Origin: UBA4416 sp943362175
GTDB taxonomy: Bacteria > Bacteroidota > Bacteroidia > B-17B0 > Aurantibacillaceae
Reading direction: 5' to 3'
DNA length: 64,000 bases
Assembly (NCBI GenBank): GCA_943362175.1
Contig: CALRIU020000023.1
Span: 21,367-85,366, forward strand
A program made the translations under genes and the position numbers. Within the stretch, counting starts at the first letter, position 1. Each line of letters begins with the position of its first letter. The notes under the pieces are model-generated. The model was not told where the DNA came from. It saw nothing but the letters and a program-made list of their open reading frames with translations, and made no database searches. Positions 41,201 to 50,004 of the stretch are shown here, one piece after another.

Positions 41201-41210
41201 AAAAAGGAGG
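41201..41210 (+). promoter_or_regulatory. Shine-Dalgarno site that decides the start at 41215
   Basis: AAAAAGGAGG lies 4 bp before ATG 41215. Strong SD sites are rare in this window, so it favours this ATG over the in-frame ATG at 41176. Confidence 0.6.
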
Positions 41211-41214
41211 ACCC

Positions 41215-42540
41215 ATGATCAGGAACAGTATGGTATATACATGGCTTAACAGGATTTTCGCGTCCCTGGCCGGCAGGTCTTTTCTGTCGTTCAAAGCCCT
41301 GACGCTCTTTCTGTCGGTGTTTCTGCTTTACCCGGTATCCTTCTCGCAAACCACCGCACAGCCGCCTTTGCCGGGTTCGTATCCTTTCATCAGGCCTGAG
41401 CTTAGTAAACTGGTTTATGCCAAAGACAGCTCCAGATTCATGGACCTGTTCCGGAGAATGGACGATATGCGCAAAGGAAGGGTCAGGCGCATTACCATTG
41501 CGCACTTCGGCGGCTCGCACATCCAGGCGGGTTTCTGGCCGGAGGTATTGATCAATGGATTTCAAAGTACCGGGAACTACGAAGGCGGAGGCCTGTTCAT
41601 TTTTCCCTTCAAAGCGGTGAAGACCAATAATCCCAATTTCTTCAGGACTTTCAGCTATGGCAAATGGAAACGCTGCCGCTGTGCTGTGACGAAGGAGATG
41701 TGCGATAACCTGGGAGTGGCAGGAATGGCGGCGGTTACCAATGATAGCCTCAGCACCTTCGGATTCAAGTTGCTGGATGCCGTTCGCCCGAAAGTAGCCA
41801 ATTCGGTGAAGGTATATCACAATTTCAATTCGAGTTTCGAGCTGGCGCTTAACCACGAGTCGAACCTGCATTTCATCCGTAAGGATTATGAGAAAAAAGG
41901 CTATAGCGAATTTACCTTTGAGTCGATGATCGATTCGCTGAACTTTGTGGTGATCCGTCGCGATACGCTACGCAAGGATTTTATGCTGCGCGGCATGAGT
42001 GTCGAAAATTCAGAGCCGGGATTCTACTATGCCTCTATGGGCGTGAATGGTGCGGCATCAGGCTCCTTCCTGAGGTGTCCCGAATTTGTGAACGAGCTGA
42101 AAAGCATTCCGCCCGACCTGGTGATCTTTTCCCTGGGCGTGAACGATACGCATGATGTTAATTTCAGCAAGCAGGCTTTTATCAATAAGTACGACAGTCT
42201 TGTGGCCAACATCAAAAAGGTATCGCCCGATTGTGCTTTTCTTTTTGTGACCACCACCGATAATTACATGAACCGGAAAACGGCCAACAAGCGCCCTATC
42301 AAAGCGGCAGAGGCGGCCTATGAGCTTGCCGAAAAACATAAAGGCGCTGTGTATGACCTGTATGCCGTGATGGGAGGTTACAAATCGATCTACAAATGGT
42401 ACAAGGCCGGCCTGGCGGCGAAGGATAAAGTGCATTTCAACGCGCGTGGCTACAGGCTCCTTGCCAACATGATGTACCAGGCCATTGATAAGAGCTATCA
42501 GAATAACAGTAAGATAAAAGACAAAGACACCAGGAATTGA
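41215..42540 (+). CDS. Secreted SGNH-hydrolase-like protein (second of pair)
   Basis: 441 residues. A signal peptide or anchor covers about 20-47 (LTLFLSVFLLYPVSFSQ). The SGNH domain has block I as AHFGGSHIQAG, Gly-Gly-Ser where the family has Gly-Asp-Ser, so Ser is kept but Asp is lost. The Asn block is a clean FSLGVNDTHD and the C-terminal block DKVHFNARGY holds the catalytic Asp-His. Architecture and neighbours (SGNH before, MBOAT after) fit an acetyl-transfer partner in the periplasm. A 69-bp gap with an inverted repeat separates it from the MBOAT gene. Confidence 0.82.
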   Translation: MIRNSMVYTWLNRIFASLAGRSFLSFKALTLFLSVFLLYPVSFSQTTAQPPLPGSYPFIRPELSKLVYAKDSSRFMDLFRRMDDMRKGRVRRITIAHFGGSHIQAGFWPEVLINGFQSTGNYEGGGLFIFPFKAVKTNNPNFFRTFSYGKWKRCRCAVTKEMCDNLGVAGMAAVTNDSLSTFGFKLLDAVRPKVANSVKVYHNFNSSFELALNHESNLHFIRKDYEKKGYSEFTFESMIDSLNFVVIRRDTLRKDFMLRGMSVENSEPGFYYASMGVNGAASGSFLRCPEFVNELKSIPPDLVIFSLGVNDTHDVNFSKQAFINKYDSLVANIKKVSPDCAFLFVTTTDNYMNRKTANKRPIKAAEAAYELAEKHKGAVYDLYAVMGGYKSIYKWYKAGLAAKDKVHFNARGYRLLANMMYQAIDKSYQNNSKIKDKDTRN

Positions 42541-42551
42541 GATGTGAGAGA

Positions 42552-42598
42552 TGAGTAGTGAGATCCGTTTTATCTTGCATCTCTTATCTCACTACTCA
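42552..42598. repeat. Inverted repeat between SGNH and MBOAT genes
   Basis: TGAGTAGTGAGAT (42552-42564) / ATCTCACTACTCA (42586-42598), a perfect 13-bp stem with a 21-nt loop, without a U-run. Confidence 0.65.
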
Positions 42599-42609
42599 CA
42601 TTTATAATC

Positions 42610-44277
42610 ATGTTCGACGACCTCCTCACATATTTAAAACCCTACCTCCTTTACGTCAAAGGCCAGCCGGTTATTTTTACGCAGCTTTACTTCTGGGGAT
42701 TCTTTGCAGTGGTCTTGGGCATCTATTCCCTGATCTATAAGCAAAACAAATCACGCACGATCTACCTTCTGCTTGTCAGCTTTTTCTTTTATTATAAGAC
42801 CAGTGGTGTTTTTCTCATCCTGCTGATCTTTACGATTATCAGTGATTATAACTGGGGAAGGCTCATTGCGGCCAGCACGTCGGTAGCAAAGAAAAAGCTC
42901 TACCTCACCTGCAGCCTTGTGCTCAACCTTAGCCTGCTCTGCTATTTCAAGTATGCCTATTTTTTTGTAGAAAGTGTCAACCAGCTCGGAAACACGCACC
43001 TGGAGTTCTTCAATCACTTCACCAGCTTTAGTAATACTTTTTTAGGAACAACGGACCCTATCGATAAGCTCATCCTTCCGGTCGGGATCTCCTTCTTTAC
43101 TTTTCAGTCCATCTCCTACACCGTGGATATTTACAGGGAAAAGATCAAGCCCGTGACTTCCATTTTCGATTACGGCTTCTTTGTGTGCTTCTTCCCGCAC
43201 CTGGTGGCCGGCCCGATTGTGAAGGCCAATGAGTTTCTCTACCAGATCTACCAGCCCTATAACCTGAGCAAAAAAGAATTTGGCATGGCGGTGTTCTGGA
43301 TCATCAATGGGCTCGGTAAAAAAATCCTGGCCGATTACATTGCCGTCAATTACATCGACCGCATCTTCGACAGCCCGACCTATTACTCCGGTGTGGAAAC
43401 CATCTTCGGCATCTTCGGTTACTCGTTGCAGATCTATGCCGATTTCAGCGGCTATACCGATATTGCTATCGGCGTGGCGCTGTTGCTGGGCTACAGGCTG
43501 AAAACCAATTTTAAATCGCCGTACAAAGCCCAGGATGTGAGCGAGTTCTGGAAACGCTGGCACATCTCCTTATCGTCCTGGCTCAAAGATTACCTCTACA
43601 TTCCCTTGGGAGGCAACAAGCATGGCACCATCGGCTCTTACATTTGTATTGCGCTTCTTTCGGCGGTGCTCGTCCTGCTCACCGGCAAGATGTGGTTGTT
43701 ATTAGTCCTTCTGCTTATTGCCATGATCTTTGTGCTGCTCGCTTATTTCTTTCCGAAGGTGAAGCGGAGTGTGAACACCAATATCAACCTGCTCGTGACA
43801 ATGTTGCTGGGAGGCCTCTGGCACGGCAGCTCCTGGCTCTTCATTATCTGGGGCGGCCTCAATGGGATAGGGCTTGTCATCCATAAGCTCTGGCTGAAAA
43901 TTTCGCCATTCAAAAACAGCGGCTCATTCACCGTCAAAGCACTCTGTGTGCTGATCACCTTAAGCTTTATCAGTTTCACCAGGATCTTTTTCCGGAGCGA
44001 TAGCCTCGATACCGTCAACCTGATTTTCGACCGCATCACCAACCACCTCGGATTTGAGCTGATCTTCGATGTCATCAGGGGCTATTGGGTGGTCTTTACG
44101 GTCATCGCGATCGGTTACCTGATCCACTGGATCCCGGAACAGAGGAAGCAGGCTTATCGTGAGCGCTTTGCCGGTCTTCCGCTGCCGGCGATGGCTACCA
44201 CTGTAATTGTTGCCGTGTTTTGTATCTACCAGCTCATCAGCGGTGAGATGCAGCCTTTTATCTATTTCCAGTTTTAA
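42610..44277 (+). CDS. MBOAT family membrane O-acyltransferase
   Basis: 555 residues with ten or more membrane helices. MBOAT landmarks are LPVGISFFTFQSISYTVDIY, FFPHLVAGPI, DFSGYTDIAIG, FWKRWHISLSSWLKDYLYIP with the N-K-H motif GGNKHG, and the catalytic His in LLGGLWHGSSW. AlgI/DltB/PatA-like proteins pass an acyl group, normally acetyl, across the inner membrane to a periplasmic SGNH partner that acylates a polysaccharide. With two SGNH genes directly upstream this is a complete O-acylation module. The substrate is probably the polysaccharide made by the operon 0.5 kb downstream; that link is inference. Confidence 0.95.
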   Translation: MFDDLLTYLKPYLLYVKGQPVIFTQLYFWGFFAVVLGIYSLIYKQNKSRTIYLLLVSFFFYYKTSGVFLILLIFTIISDYNWGRLIAASTSVAKKKLYLTCSLVLNLSLLCYFKYAYFFVESVNQLGNTHLEFFNHFTSFSNTFLGTTDPIDKLILPVGISFFTFQSISYTVDIYREKIKPVTSIFDYGFFVCFFPHLVAGPIVKANEFLYQIYQPYNLSKKEFGMAVFWIINGLGKKILADYIAVNYIDRIFDSPTYYSGVETIFGIFGYSLQIYADFSGYTDIAIGVALLLGYRLKTNFKSPYKAQDVSEFWKRWHISLSSWLKDYLYIPLGGNKHGTIGSYICIALLSAVLVLLTGKMWLLLVLLLIAMIFVLLAYFFPKVKRSVNTNINLLVTMLLGGLWHGSSWLFIIWGGLNGIGLVIHKLWLKISPFKNSGSFTVKALCVLITLSFISFTRIFFRSDSLDTVNLIFDRITNHLGFELIFDVIRGYWVVFTVIAIGYLIHWIPEQRKQAYRERFAGLPLPAMATTVIVAVFCIYQLISGEMQPFIYFQF

Positions 44278-44781
44278 GAGATCCACCATAACAACGCGTA
44301 CTGCTCAGTGCTTTCTTCCTGTGTTCTTACAGCGTTACTTTTGGAGTGGCATGAATTTTTCATAATGCCAGTCATTCAGGAACTATTTTTGTTTCATCAG
44401 AAAAAGCGTATTTATCGCATGTTGCTGCGTATAAACCGAAGCAGCAAATCAATGGGTGTATGATTTGATTGTTACGACAGTGTTAAGATTACAGGAGTTG
44501 GGGCAATTTGGGTTGATTCATGCAATGCAAATGCCGGCACCATGTGTTTTCTGAACGACGATTGAGCGGGTAAAAATACCTGATCGGGCGTGACAAAAAT
44601 CAAGTTGGACGGATTCATTTCCGCTTTGTTTTAAAACGTTAATTCATCGGGGTTTTTGTATTAAAACGAACGCCTTTTCAACAAATTATGAGTAGCTTTG
44701 CCGCGTCTGACGCGGCCTCTGAAAATGGGACTGAGCCGGCGAAGCTGTAACTTGTTTGCAGGCTTTTTTAACAGTTTAGTT
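44278..44781. other. 504-bp non-coding leader region of the polysaccharide operon
   Basis: No gene is seen. It contains an imperfect inverted repeat TTTATCGCA (44411-44419) / TGCGTATAAA (44426-44435), a -7 element TAGCTTTG (44693-44700), and just after it the hairpin GCCGCGT-CTG-ACGCGGC (44700-44716). These suggest a regulated promoter with a structured 5' end. The frame open from TTG 44698 into the epimerase gene is not likely to be translated. Confidence 0.55.
44693..44716 (+). promoter_or_regulatory. -7 element and start-site hairpin of the polysaccharide operon
   Basis: TAGCTTTG matches TAnnTTTG; the 7-bp hairpin GCCGCGT/ACGCGGC begins at its last base, so the mRNA would start within or next to the stem. 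The start codon is 66 bp further on. Confidence 0.45.
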
Positions 44782-45780
44782 ATGTCTGAAATTAATCACT
44801 CTCTCAGCAACTCACGTGTCCTGGTAACAGGAGGTGCAGGTTTCATCGGTTCCAACTTGTGCGAAAATTTATTGCAGCATCATAATGAGGTGGTGTGCCT
44901 CGATAATTTTTCTACCGGAAAGCGTGAAAATATCCATGCATTCCTGGAACAGAAAAATTTCACGCTCATCGAAGGCGATATCCGCGATGCAGCTGTTTGC
45001 GCCAAAGCCATGCAGGGAGTGGACGTTGTCTTGCAAGAAGCGGCGCTCGGCTCTGTGCCGCGCTCTATCAACGATCCCATCACGAGCAACGATGTCAATG
45101 TAAGCGGCTTCCTCAATGTGTTGGTGGCTGCGCGCGATGCAAAGGTAAAGCGCGTTGTGTATGCGGCCAGCTCTTCCACCTATGGTGATTCCGAAGTGCT
45201 ACCGAAAACGGAAGACGTCATCGGTAAGCCTTTGTCGCCTTACGCCGTTACCAAATACGTGAACGAATTGTATGCCCACGTATTCCGCCTCAACTACGGC
45301 CTGGATACCATCGGCCTCCGCTACTTCAATGTGTATGGCCGACGCCAGGATCCTAACGGCGCTTATGCCGCCGCTATTCCGAAATTCACACAGGCGTTTA
45401 TGCGCCACGAGTCGCCGCTCATCAATGGTGACGGTACCAACTCGCGCGACTTCACCTACATCGATAATGTGATCCGCATGAATCACCTGGCTGCTACCAC
45501 AAACAATCCGAAAGCAATCGGGGAAGTGTTCAATACAGCAGTAGGTGAGCGCACCGACCTGAACATGCTGGTGACCTTATTGAAAAATTATTTGGCAGAA
45601 TATGATCCGGCTATTGCCTCCGTTCCTGTAACGCATGGCCCTGCACGCCTGGGAGATATCCCGCATTCGCTTGCTTCGGTTGAAAAAGCAGGCGCCATGC
45701 TGGGCTATGTACCAAGCCATAACCTTGAAGCGGGTTTAAAAGAAGCCGTTACCTGGTATTGGGAAAACCTGAAAGCCTGA
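44782..45780 (+). CDS. UDP-sugar 4-epimerase, WbpP/TviC type (extended SDR)
   Basis: 332 residues from ATG 44782 (MSEINHSLSNSRVLVTGGAG). The NAD-binding Rossmann motif TGGAGFIGSNL, the catalytic Ser/Thr region AASSSTYGDS and the YxxxK motif YAVTKY are all present. RYFNVYGRRQDPNGAYAAAI is the block I associate with WbpP/TviC-type enzymes, which interconvert UDP-GlcNAc and UDP-GalNAc or their uronates. The longer upstream frame (TTG 44698) overlaps the promoter and is rejected. First gene of the polysaccharide operon; it provides a sugar nucleotide in the cytoplasm. Confidence 0.88.
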   Translation: MSEINHSLSNSRVLVTGGAGFIGSNLCENLLQHHNEVVCLDNFSTGKRENIHAFLEQKNFTLIEGDIRDAAVCAKAMQGVDVVLQEAALGSVPRSINDPITSNDVNVSGFLNVLVAARDAKVKRVVYAASSSTYGDSEVLPKTEDVIGKPLSPYAVTKYVNELYAHVFRLNYGLDTIGLRYFNVYGRRQDPNGAYAAAIPKFTQAFMRHESPLINGDGTNSRDFTYIDNVIRMNHLAATTNNPKAIGEVFNTAVGERTDLNMLVTLLKNYLAEYDPAIASVPVTHGPARLGDIPHSLASVEKAGAMLGYVPSHNLEAGLKEAVTWYWENLKA

Positions 45781-45799
45781 TCTGTTATTAAAAGAAAAC

Positions 45800-47284
45800 G
45801 TGAGCACCTTAAAAGATAAAGCAGTCAAAGGAATGTTCTGGAGTGTGACGGAACGCTTCGGCAACCAGGGCATCCAGTTCCTGATCGGGCTGATGCTGGC
45901 CCGCCTGCTCATGCCGGAAGACTACGGCTTGCTGGGCATGCTGCTTGTTTTTATTTCCATTGCCCAGGTATTTGTGGATGGTGGTTTTTCGGCAGCGCTG
46001 ATTCGTCGGAAAGAGGTGAGCGACCGGGATTACTCCACCGTATTCTGGTTCAACCTCGGCGTGGCTTTATTATGCTACCTGCTTATCTTTACGGCCTCGC
46101 CTTTTATCGCCGACTTTTACGATGAGCCTTTGCTGGCTCCCCTGGCCAAAGTGGTGGCCTTAAACATCATCATCAATGCCTTTGGCATGATCCAGAAAAC
46201 ATTGCTCACCAAAAAACTGGATTTCAAAACACAGGCAAGGATCAATATCGCCTCTATCCTCATCAGCGGCATCATCGGCATCATTGCAGCCTGGCGCGGT
46301 TACGGCGTGTGGGCCCTGGTGATTCAGAACATCGCAAAAAACCTCCTGGTGAATGCCGGCTTCTGGTTGCAAAGCAGCTGGCGGCCCAAAAGGGTTTTCT
46401 CACAGACCTCGTTCCATGAGCTCTTTGGCTTTGGCTCCAAGCTTTTACTCTCCAGCCTGATCAATGCTGTCTCCGAAAACCTCTATGCCATTATCATCGG
46501 GAAATTATATAATGCCAAAAGCCTGGGCTTTTATACCAGGGCCAACCAGTTTCAGAAATTACCGGTAAGCAGTATTTACGGCGCTATCGGTGTGGTGAGC
46601 TATCCCGTGCTCGCCGAGCTGAAAGACGAGCCGGCAAAGTTGCGCGAAGCATACCGCTCCATGATTCGGATGGTGGCCTGGTGCCTGTTTCCGGTGATGG
46701 TGATCCTGGGCGCTGTGGCTGAGCCGATGGTGAGAATCGTGCTGACCGATAAGTGGCTGCCTTGTGTTCCTCTTTTGCAGATCCTGTGTATCGTGGGGGC
46801 TTTTTATCCTTTGCATGCGATTAACCTTGATATCCTGAAAGTGAAAGGCCGCTCCGATTTGTTCTTAAAACTCGAGGTCATTAAGCAATTCCTGAATGTA
46901 CTCATGATCGTGATCTGTTTCCGCTGGGGGGTATATGGCCTGGTATGGGGTTCTGTGGCCCTCAACGTGGTTTGTTATTATGTCAATACTTTTTATTCAA
47001 AAAAGATGATCGGTTACGGGGTGCGTGACCAGCTGAAAGACCTTTTAGCCCTGGCTTTGGTATCGGGGCTTACACTTGCCCTCCTGACCGGCATCCTGTA
47101 TGCCGTTCAATCGCCGGCGCTGAAATTTATCCTGGTTCCGGTAGCGGGTATTGTTGCTTACATCGGGTTTTCTTACCTGCTGAACATAGAGGAGCTCGCA
47201 AAGATCAAAAACATTATAGGTGGTTTGCAGAAAAAGTTTGCGGCCAAACGACCGGTTGTAGATCATGCCGCTCACAAAGATTAA
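45800..47284 (+). CDS. Polysaccharide flippase, WzxC-like (MOP superfamily)
   Basis: 494 residues starting at GTG 45800. About 12-14 hydrophobic segments, with the N-terminal signature GMFWSVTERFGNQGIQFLIG, LARLLMPEDYGLLGM and DGGFSAALIRRKEVSDRDYS, typical of the WzxC/PST branch of MOP exporters. It would flip undecaprenyl-linked repeat units to the outer face of the inner membrane. It follows the epimerase by 19 bp. The C-terminus is cytoplasmic and basic. A Wzy-like membrane protein later in the operon completes a Wzx/Wzy-type pathway. Confidence 0.93.
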   Translation: MSTLKDKAVKGMFWSVTERFGNQGIQFLIGLMLARLLMPEDYGLLGMLLVFISIAQVFVDGGFSAALIRRKEVSDRDYSTVFWFNLGVALLCYLLIFTASPFIADFYDEPLLAPLAKVVALNIIINAFGMIQKTLLTKKLDFKTQARINIASILISGIIGIIAAWRGYGVWALVIQNIAKNLLVNAGFWLQSSWRPKRVFSQTSFHELFGFGSKLLLSSLINAVSENLYAIIIGKLYNAKSLGFYTRANQFQKLPVSSIYGAIGVVSYPVLAELKDEPAKLREAYRSMIRMVAWCLFPVMVILGAVAEPMVRIVLTDKWLPCVPLLQILCIVGAFYPLHAINLDILKVKGRSDLFLKLEVIKQFLNVLMIVICFRWGVYGLVWGSVALNVVCYYVNTFYSKKMIGYGVRDQLKDLLALALVSGLTLALLTGILYAVQSPALKFILVPVAGIVAYIGFSYLLNIEELAKIKNIIGGLQKKFAAKRPVVDHAAHKD

Positions 47285-47299
47285 TTAATTCGAAAACTC

Positions 47300-47935
47300 A
47301 TGCTGATAATTGGAGCCAAAGGCTTTGCCAGAGAAGTACTGGAAGTACTACACCAGGATAACCGGACAGAAGGCCTTGCCTTCTATGATGATGTCTCCAC
47401 CGACCTTCCGGATATGATCCACGGAAAATTCCCGGTACTCAGGAGCCCGGAGGAAGCCAAAGCACGGTTCGGCAAAGATCCGCGGTTTGTATTAGGAATT
47501 GGGATTCCGGCCCTCCGCAAAAAACTCTACGATAAGTTCGTAGCTATTGGCGGTGAAGCAACTTCTACGGTGAGCCCTTTTGCAAGGATAGGGCATTATG
47601 GAAATACCATTGCCGAAGGATGTAATGTGATGACCGGGGCGGTGCTCACGACAGGGGTCTATGTAGAGAAAGGTGTTCTGATTAACCTGAATTGCACCAT
47701 CGGTCACGAAACGGTGATCGAAGAATTTGTGGAACTGTCGCCCGGTACCAATATTTCCGGCAACTGCTATATCGGTGCCCATACCTTTATAGGCACCAAT
47801 GCGACCATCCTGCCGAAGATCCGGATAGGAAAGCAGGTGGTGATTGCTGCAGGTGCCGTGGTAACAAAGGACGTTCCCGATCAGACGATGGTAGCGGGGA
47901 TCCCGGCCATCATTAAAAAAGATTTCAGCGCATAA
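47300..47935 (+). CDS. NeuD-like hexapeptide sugar acetyltransferase
   Basis: 211 residues. An N-terminal nucleotide-binding-like fold (LIIGAKGFAREVLEVL) is followed by a left-handed beta-helix of hexapeptide repeats (GCNVMTGAVLTTGVYVEKGV, NISGNCYIGAHTFIGTNATI) with the catalytic His in TIGHETVIEE and the end VAGIPAIIKKDF. The PglD/NeuD family acetylates amino- or acyl-sugars using acetyl-CoA. Here it probably modifies a nucleotide sugar or repeat-unit sugar. It follows the flippase by 15 bp and precedes a GT2 gene by 6 bp. Confidence 0.9.
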   Translation: MLIIGAKGFAREVLEVLHQDNRTEGLAFYDDVSTDLPDMIHGKFPVLRSPEEAKARFGKDPRFVLGIGIPALRKKLYDKFVAIGGEATSTVSPFARIGHYGNTIAEGCNVMTGAVLTTGVYVEKGVLINLNCTIGHETVIEEFVELSPGTNISGNCYIGAHTFIGTNATILPKIRIGKQVVIAAGAVVTKDVPDQTMVAGIPAIIKKDFSA

Positions 47936-47941
47936 CTTTTC

Positions 47942-48901
47942 ATGATGCAACCAATGATTAGCGTGTTGATGATTACCTATAACCATGAGCGGTTTATAGA
48001 AGCCGCCGTGAATAGCGTGTTGTCACAGCAAACAGACTATCCCTTCGAGTTGGTGATCGGGGAAGATCACAGTCCTGATGCGACCGGAAAAAAAGTCGAT
48101 GCGCTGGCAGAGGCTTTTCCTGATATTGTCAAAGTGGTACGGGCAGAAAGCAACATCGGTGTTGCGGCCAATTTTTGCAGAACTTTCCGGGCCTGCTCCG
48201 GAAAATACATGGCCATCCTCGATGGGGACGATTTCTGGACTGATCCGCTGAAGCTGCAAAAGCAGGTGAGCTTTATGGAGGCGAACCCGGATTATGGCTT
48301 TGTGCATGCGGATGTCAACCACTATTATGAAGACAGTGGCAAGACAGAGCCTTGTGTGAATAAGACGAACGGGCTGCATGTGCCGGATGGTGATCTCTTC
48401 CCCGAGCTGGTGAAGCCAAAGCCCTTGTTTATTAAAACAGCCACCGTTTGTTTCCGGAAAGAGCTGGCTTCCGCTTTCGACCTGGATCGCGCAGAGCGCG
48501 AGAACTGGCCCCTGATCGATATGCCCTTGTGGATGGATATTACACAGCAAACGAAAGCGCATTACTTCGATGAGGTGTTTGCGACTTACCGCTTGCTCAC
48601 CGAATCGGCCAGCCGGACACAGTCCCCACAGAAAAAACTGGCCTACCATCAGAAATTGTATGCCATCAAGCAACTGTATTTTGACAAGTACAAGGTAGAG
48701 GGATCAAACTGCAAGGCCCTCGACGAGGCTCACTACAGAGGATTGATCCGTATCGCCTTCAACCTGGAAGATGCTGCGCTGGCACAGGAAGCCGCCATGT
48801 TTTTAAAAACACGGGGCTATCCCATTAGCAGGAAAGAACGGATGTTGTTGCTGACTACCCGGCATAAATTCTTTAGAGCGCTGTACCGCCTGCTGAAATG
48901 A
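47942..48901 (+). CDS. Family 2 glycosyltransferase
   Basis: 319 residues of GT-A fold. The N-terminus ISVLMITYNHERFIEAAVNS, the strand with the UDP-binding Asp (LVIGEDHSPDATG) and the D-x-D motif AILDGDDFW are clear, with the acceptor-side region FVHADVNHYY following. The C-terminal third is helical and ends in a basic stretch. It would add one sugar to the lipid-linked unit at the inner membrane. Its last 4 bases overlap the ATG of the next gene (ATGA), so translation is coupled. Confidence 0.92.
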   Translation: MMQPMISVLMITYNHERFIEAAVNSVLSQQTDYPFELVIGEDHSPDATGKKVDALAEAFPDIVKVVRAESNIGVAANFCRTFRACSGKYMAILDGDDFWTDPLKLQKQVSFMEANPDYGFVHADVNHYYEDSGKTEPCVNKTNGLHVPDGDLFPELVKPKPLFIKTATVCFRKELASAFDLDRAERENWPLIDMPLWMDITQQTKAHYFDEVFATYRLLTESASRTQSPQKKLAYHQKLYAIKQLYFDKYKVEGSNCKALDEAHYRGLIRIAFNLEDAALAQEAAMFLKTRGYPISRKERMLLLTTRHKFFRALYRLLK

Positions 48902-50001
48902 AGATTCTCCAGGTGATAAGCGGACTCGGGACCGGTGGCGCCGAAAAGTTTGCGGTGGAATTATCCAATGAGCTTTCTATAAATCATAGCGTCACCCTTT
49001 GCAGTTTTAAGCCGGTAAGTGCTGAGATGCAGTTCCCTAAATACGTGCAGGACCGAGTTCCTTTGATCTCTCTTGAGAAAAAGAAAGGACTGGATCCGGG
49101 GATGTACAGAAAATTATACCGCTTGATCAAAGCAGAAAAGCCTGATGTCATCCATTTTCACCTAGATGCAACCCTGAAATACATCCTGCCTTTCGTTCTT
49201 GTCTTTTCAAAAATCGGATTTATTCACACACTGCACAGCGATGTCAATGCTGAGAAACGGAAGATCTTTCGCCAGCTTCGCTACATAAAAGCATTAGTCC
49301 GTAAAGTAAAATTGGTTTGCATTGCAGCCAATATCCGGGATGAGTTTCAAAAAGAGTTTCCTTGCTTTCGGTTTGAACTCGCAGAGAATGGGATCGCTCC
49401 GCTTAGTACCACCACAAAAGCAGAGGAGGTGCGCCGGGAAATCGGGCAGCTAAAACCCACTCCACAGACACAGGTGCTGTTATCCGTAGGGCGGCTGGAT
49501 GCCAATAAGAACCAGGCCTTGCTGATGGAAGCCATGAATGAATTGAAAGCCTCCGACATAATTTGTCTGATCATCGGTAAAGATTCGTCTCATGACAAAG
49601 CCTATAAGTATCGGCTGGATTCGCTCAGGAGCTCTCATGTCTTTATGTTGGGAGCCAAAGATAACATTGCTGATTATATGGCTTGCTGCGATGCTTTTGT
49701 GCTGACTTCTTTCAATGAAGGCATGCCCATCTCTGTGCTGGAAGCGATGTCTTGCGGACTGCCTGTGATAGCCACACCAGCAGGTGGTTTAAGAAGCCTG
49801 GTAAGGGATGAGGTGAATGGTTTTGTGGCAGACGATTTTAGCAAGCCAGCTTTCGTAAAGGCCCTTCATTCCTATATGAACCTTGAGCAAGCTAATAAGG
49901 AAAACATCGCTGCGGAAAACAGGAAAGCATTTTTGGAAAAATATAGCATCGGCGTTTGTGCGGCCCGCTACCTTTCACTTTATACAGACATTATACATTA
50001 G
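48898..50001 (+). CDS. Family 4 glycosyltransferase
   Basis: 367 residues of GT-B fold. It shows the Gly-rich N-terminal loop of GT4 enzymes (QVISGLGTGGAEKFAVELS), VIHFHLDATLKYI, VGRLDANKNQALLMEAM and the nucleotide-sugar E-x7-E motif in FNEGMPISVLEAMSCGLPVI. Retaining mechanism by family. Start overlaps the GT2 gene by 4 nt; asnB follows after 3 bp. Confidence 0.94.
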   Translation: MKILQVISGLGTGGAEKFAVELSNELSINHSVTLCSFKPVSAEMQFPKYVQDRVPLISLEKKKGLDPGMYRKLYRLIKAEKPDVIHFHLDATLKYILPFVLVFSKIGFIHTLHSDVNAEKRKIFRQLRYIKALVRKVKLVCIAANIRDEFQKEFPCFRFELAENGIAPLSTTTKAEEVRREIGQLKPTPQTQVLLSVGRLDANKNQALLMEAMNELKASDIICLIIGKDSSHDKAYKYRLDSLRSSHVFMLGAKDNIADYMACCDAFVLTSFNEGMPISVLEAMSCGLPVIATPAGGLRSLVRDEVNGFVADDFSKPAFVKALHSYMNLEQANKENIAAENRKAFLEKYSIGVCAARYLSLYTDIIH

Positions 50002-50004
50002 CAC

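Noticed and set aside
44698..44781. Longer N-terminus of the epimerase starting at TTG 44698
   Set aside because: It overlaps the -7 element and the start-site hairpin and adds 28 residues not seen in the family; ATG 44782 fits the Rossmann start.
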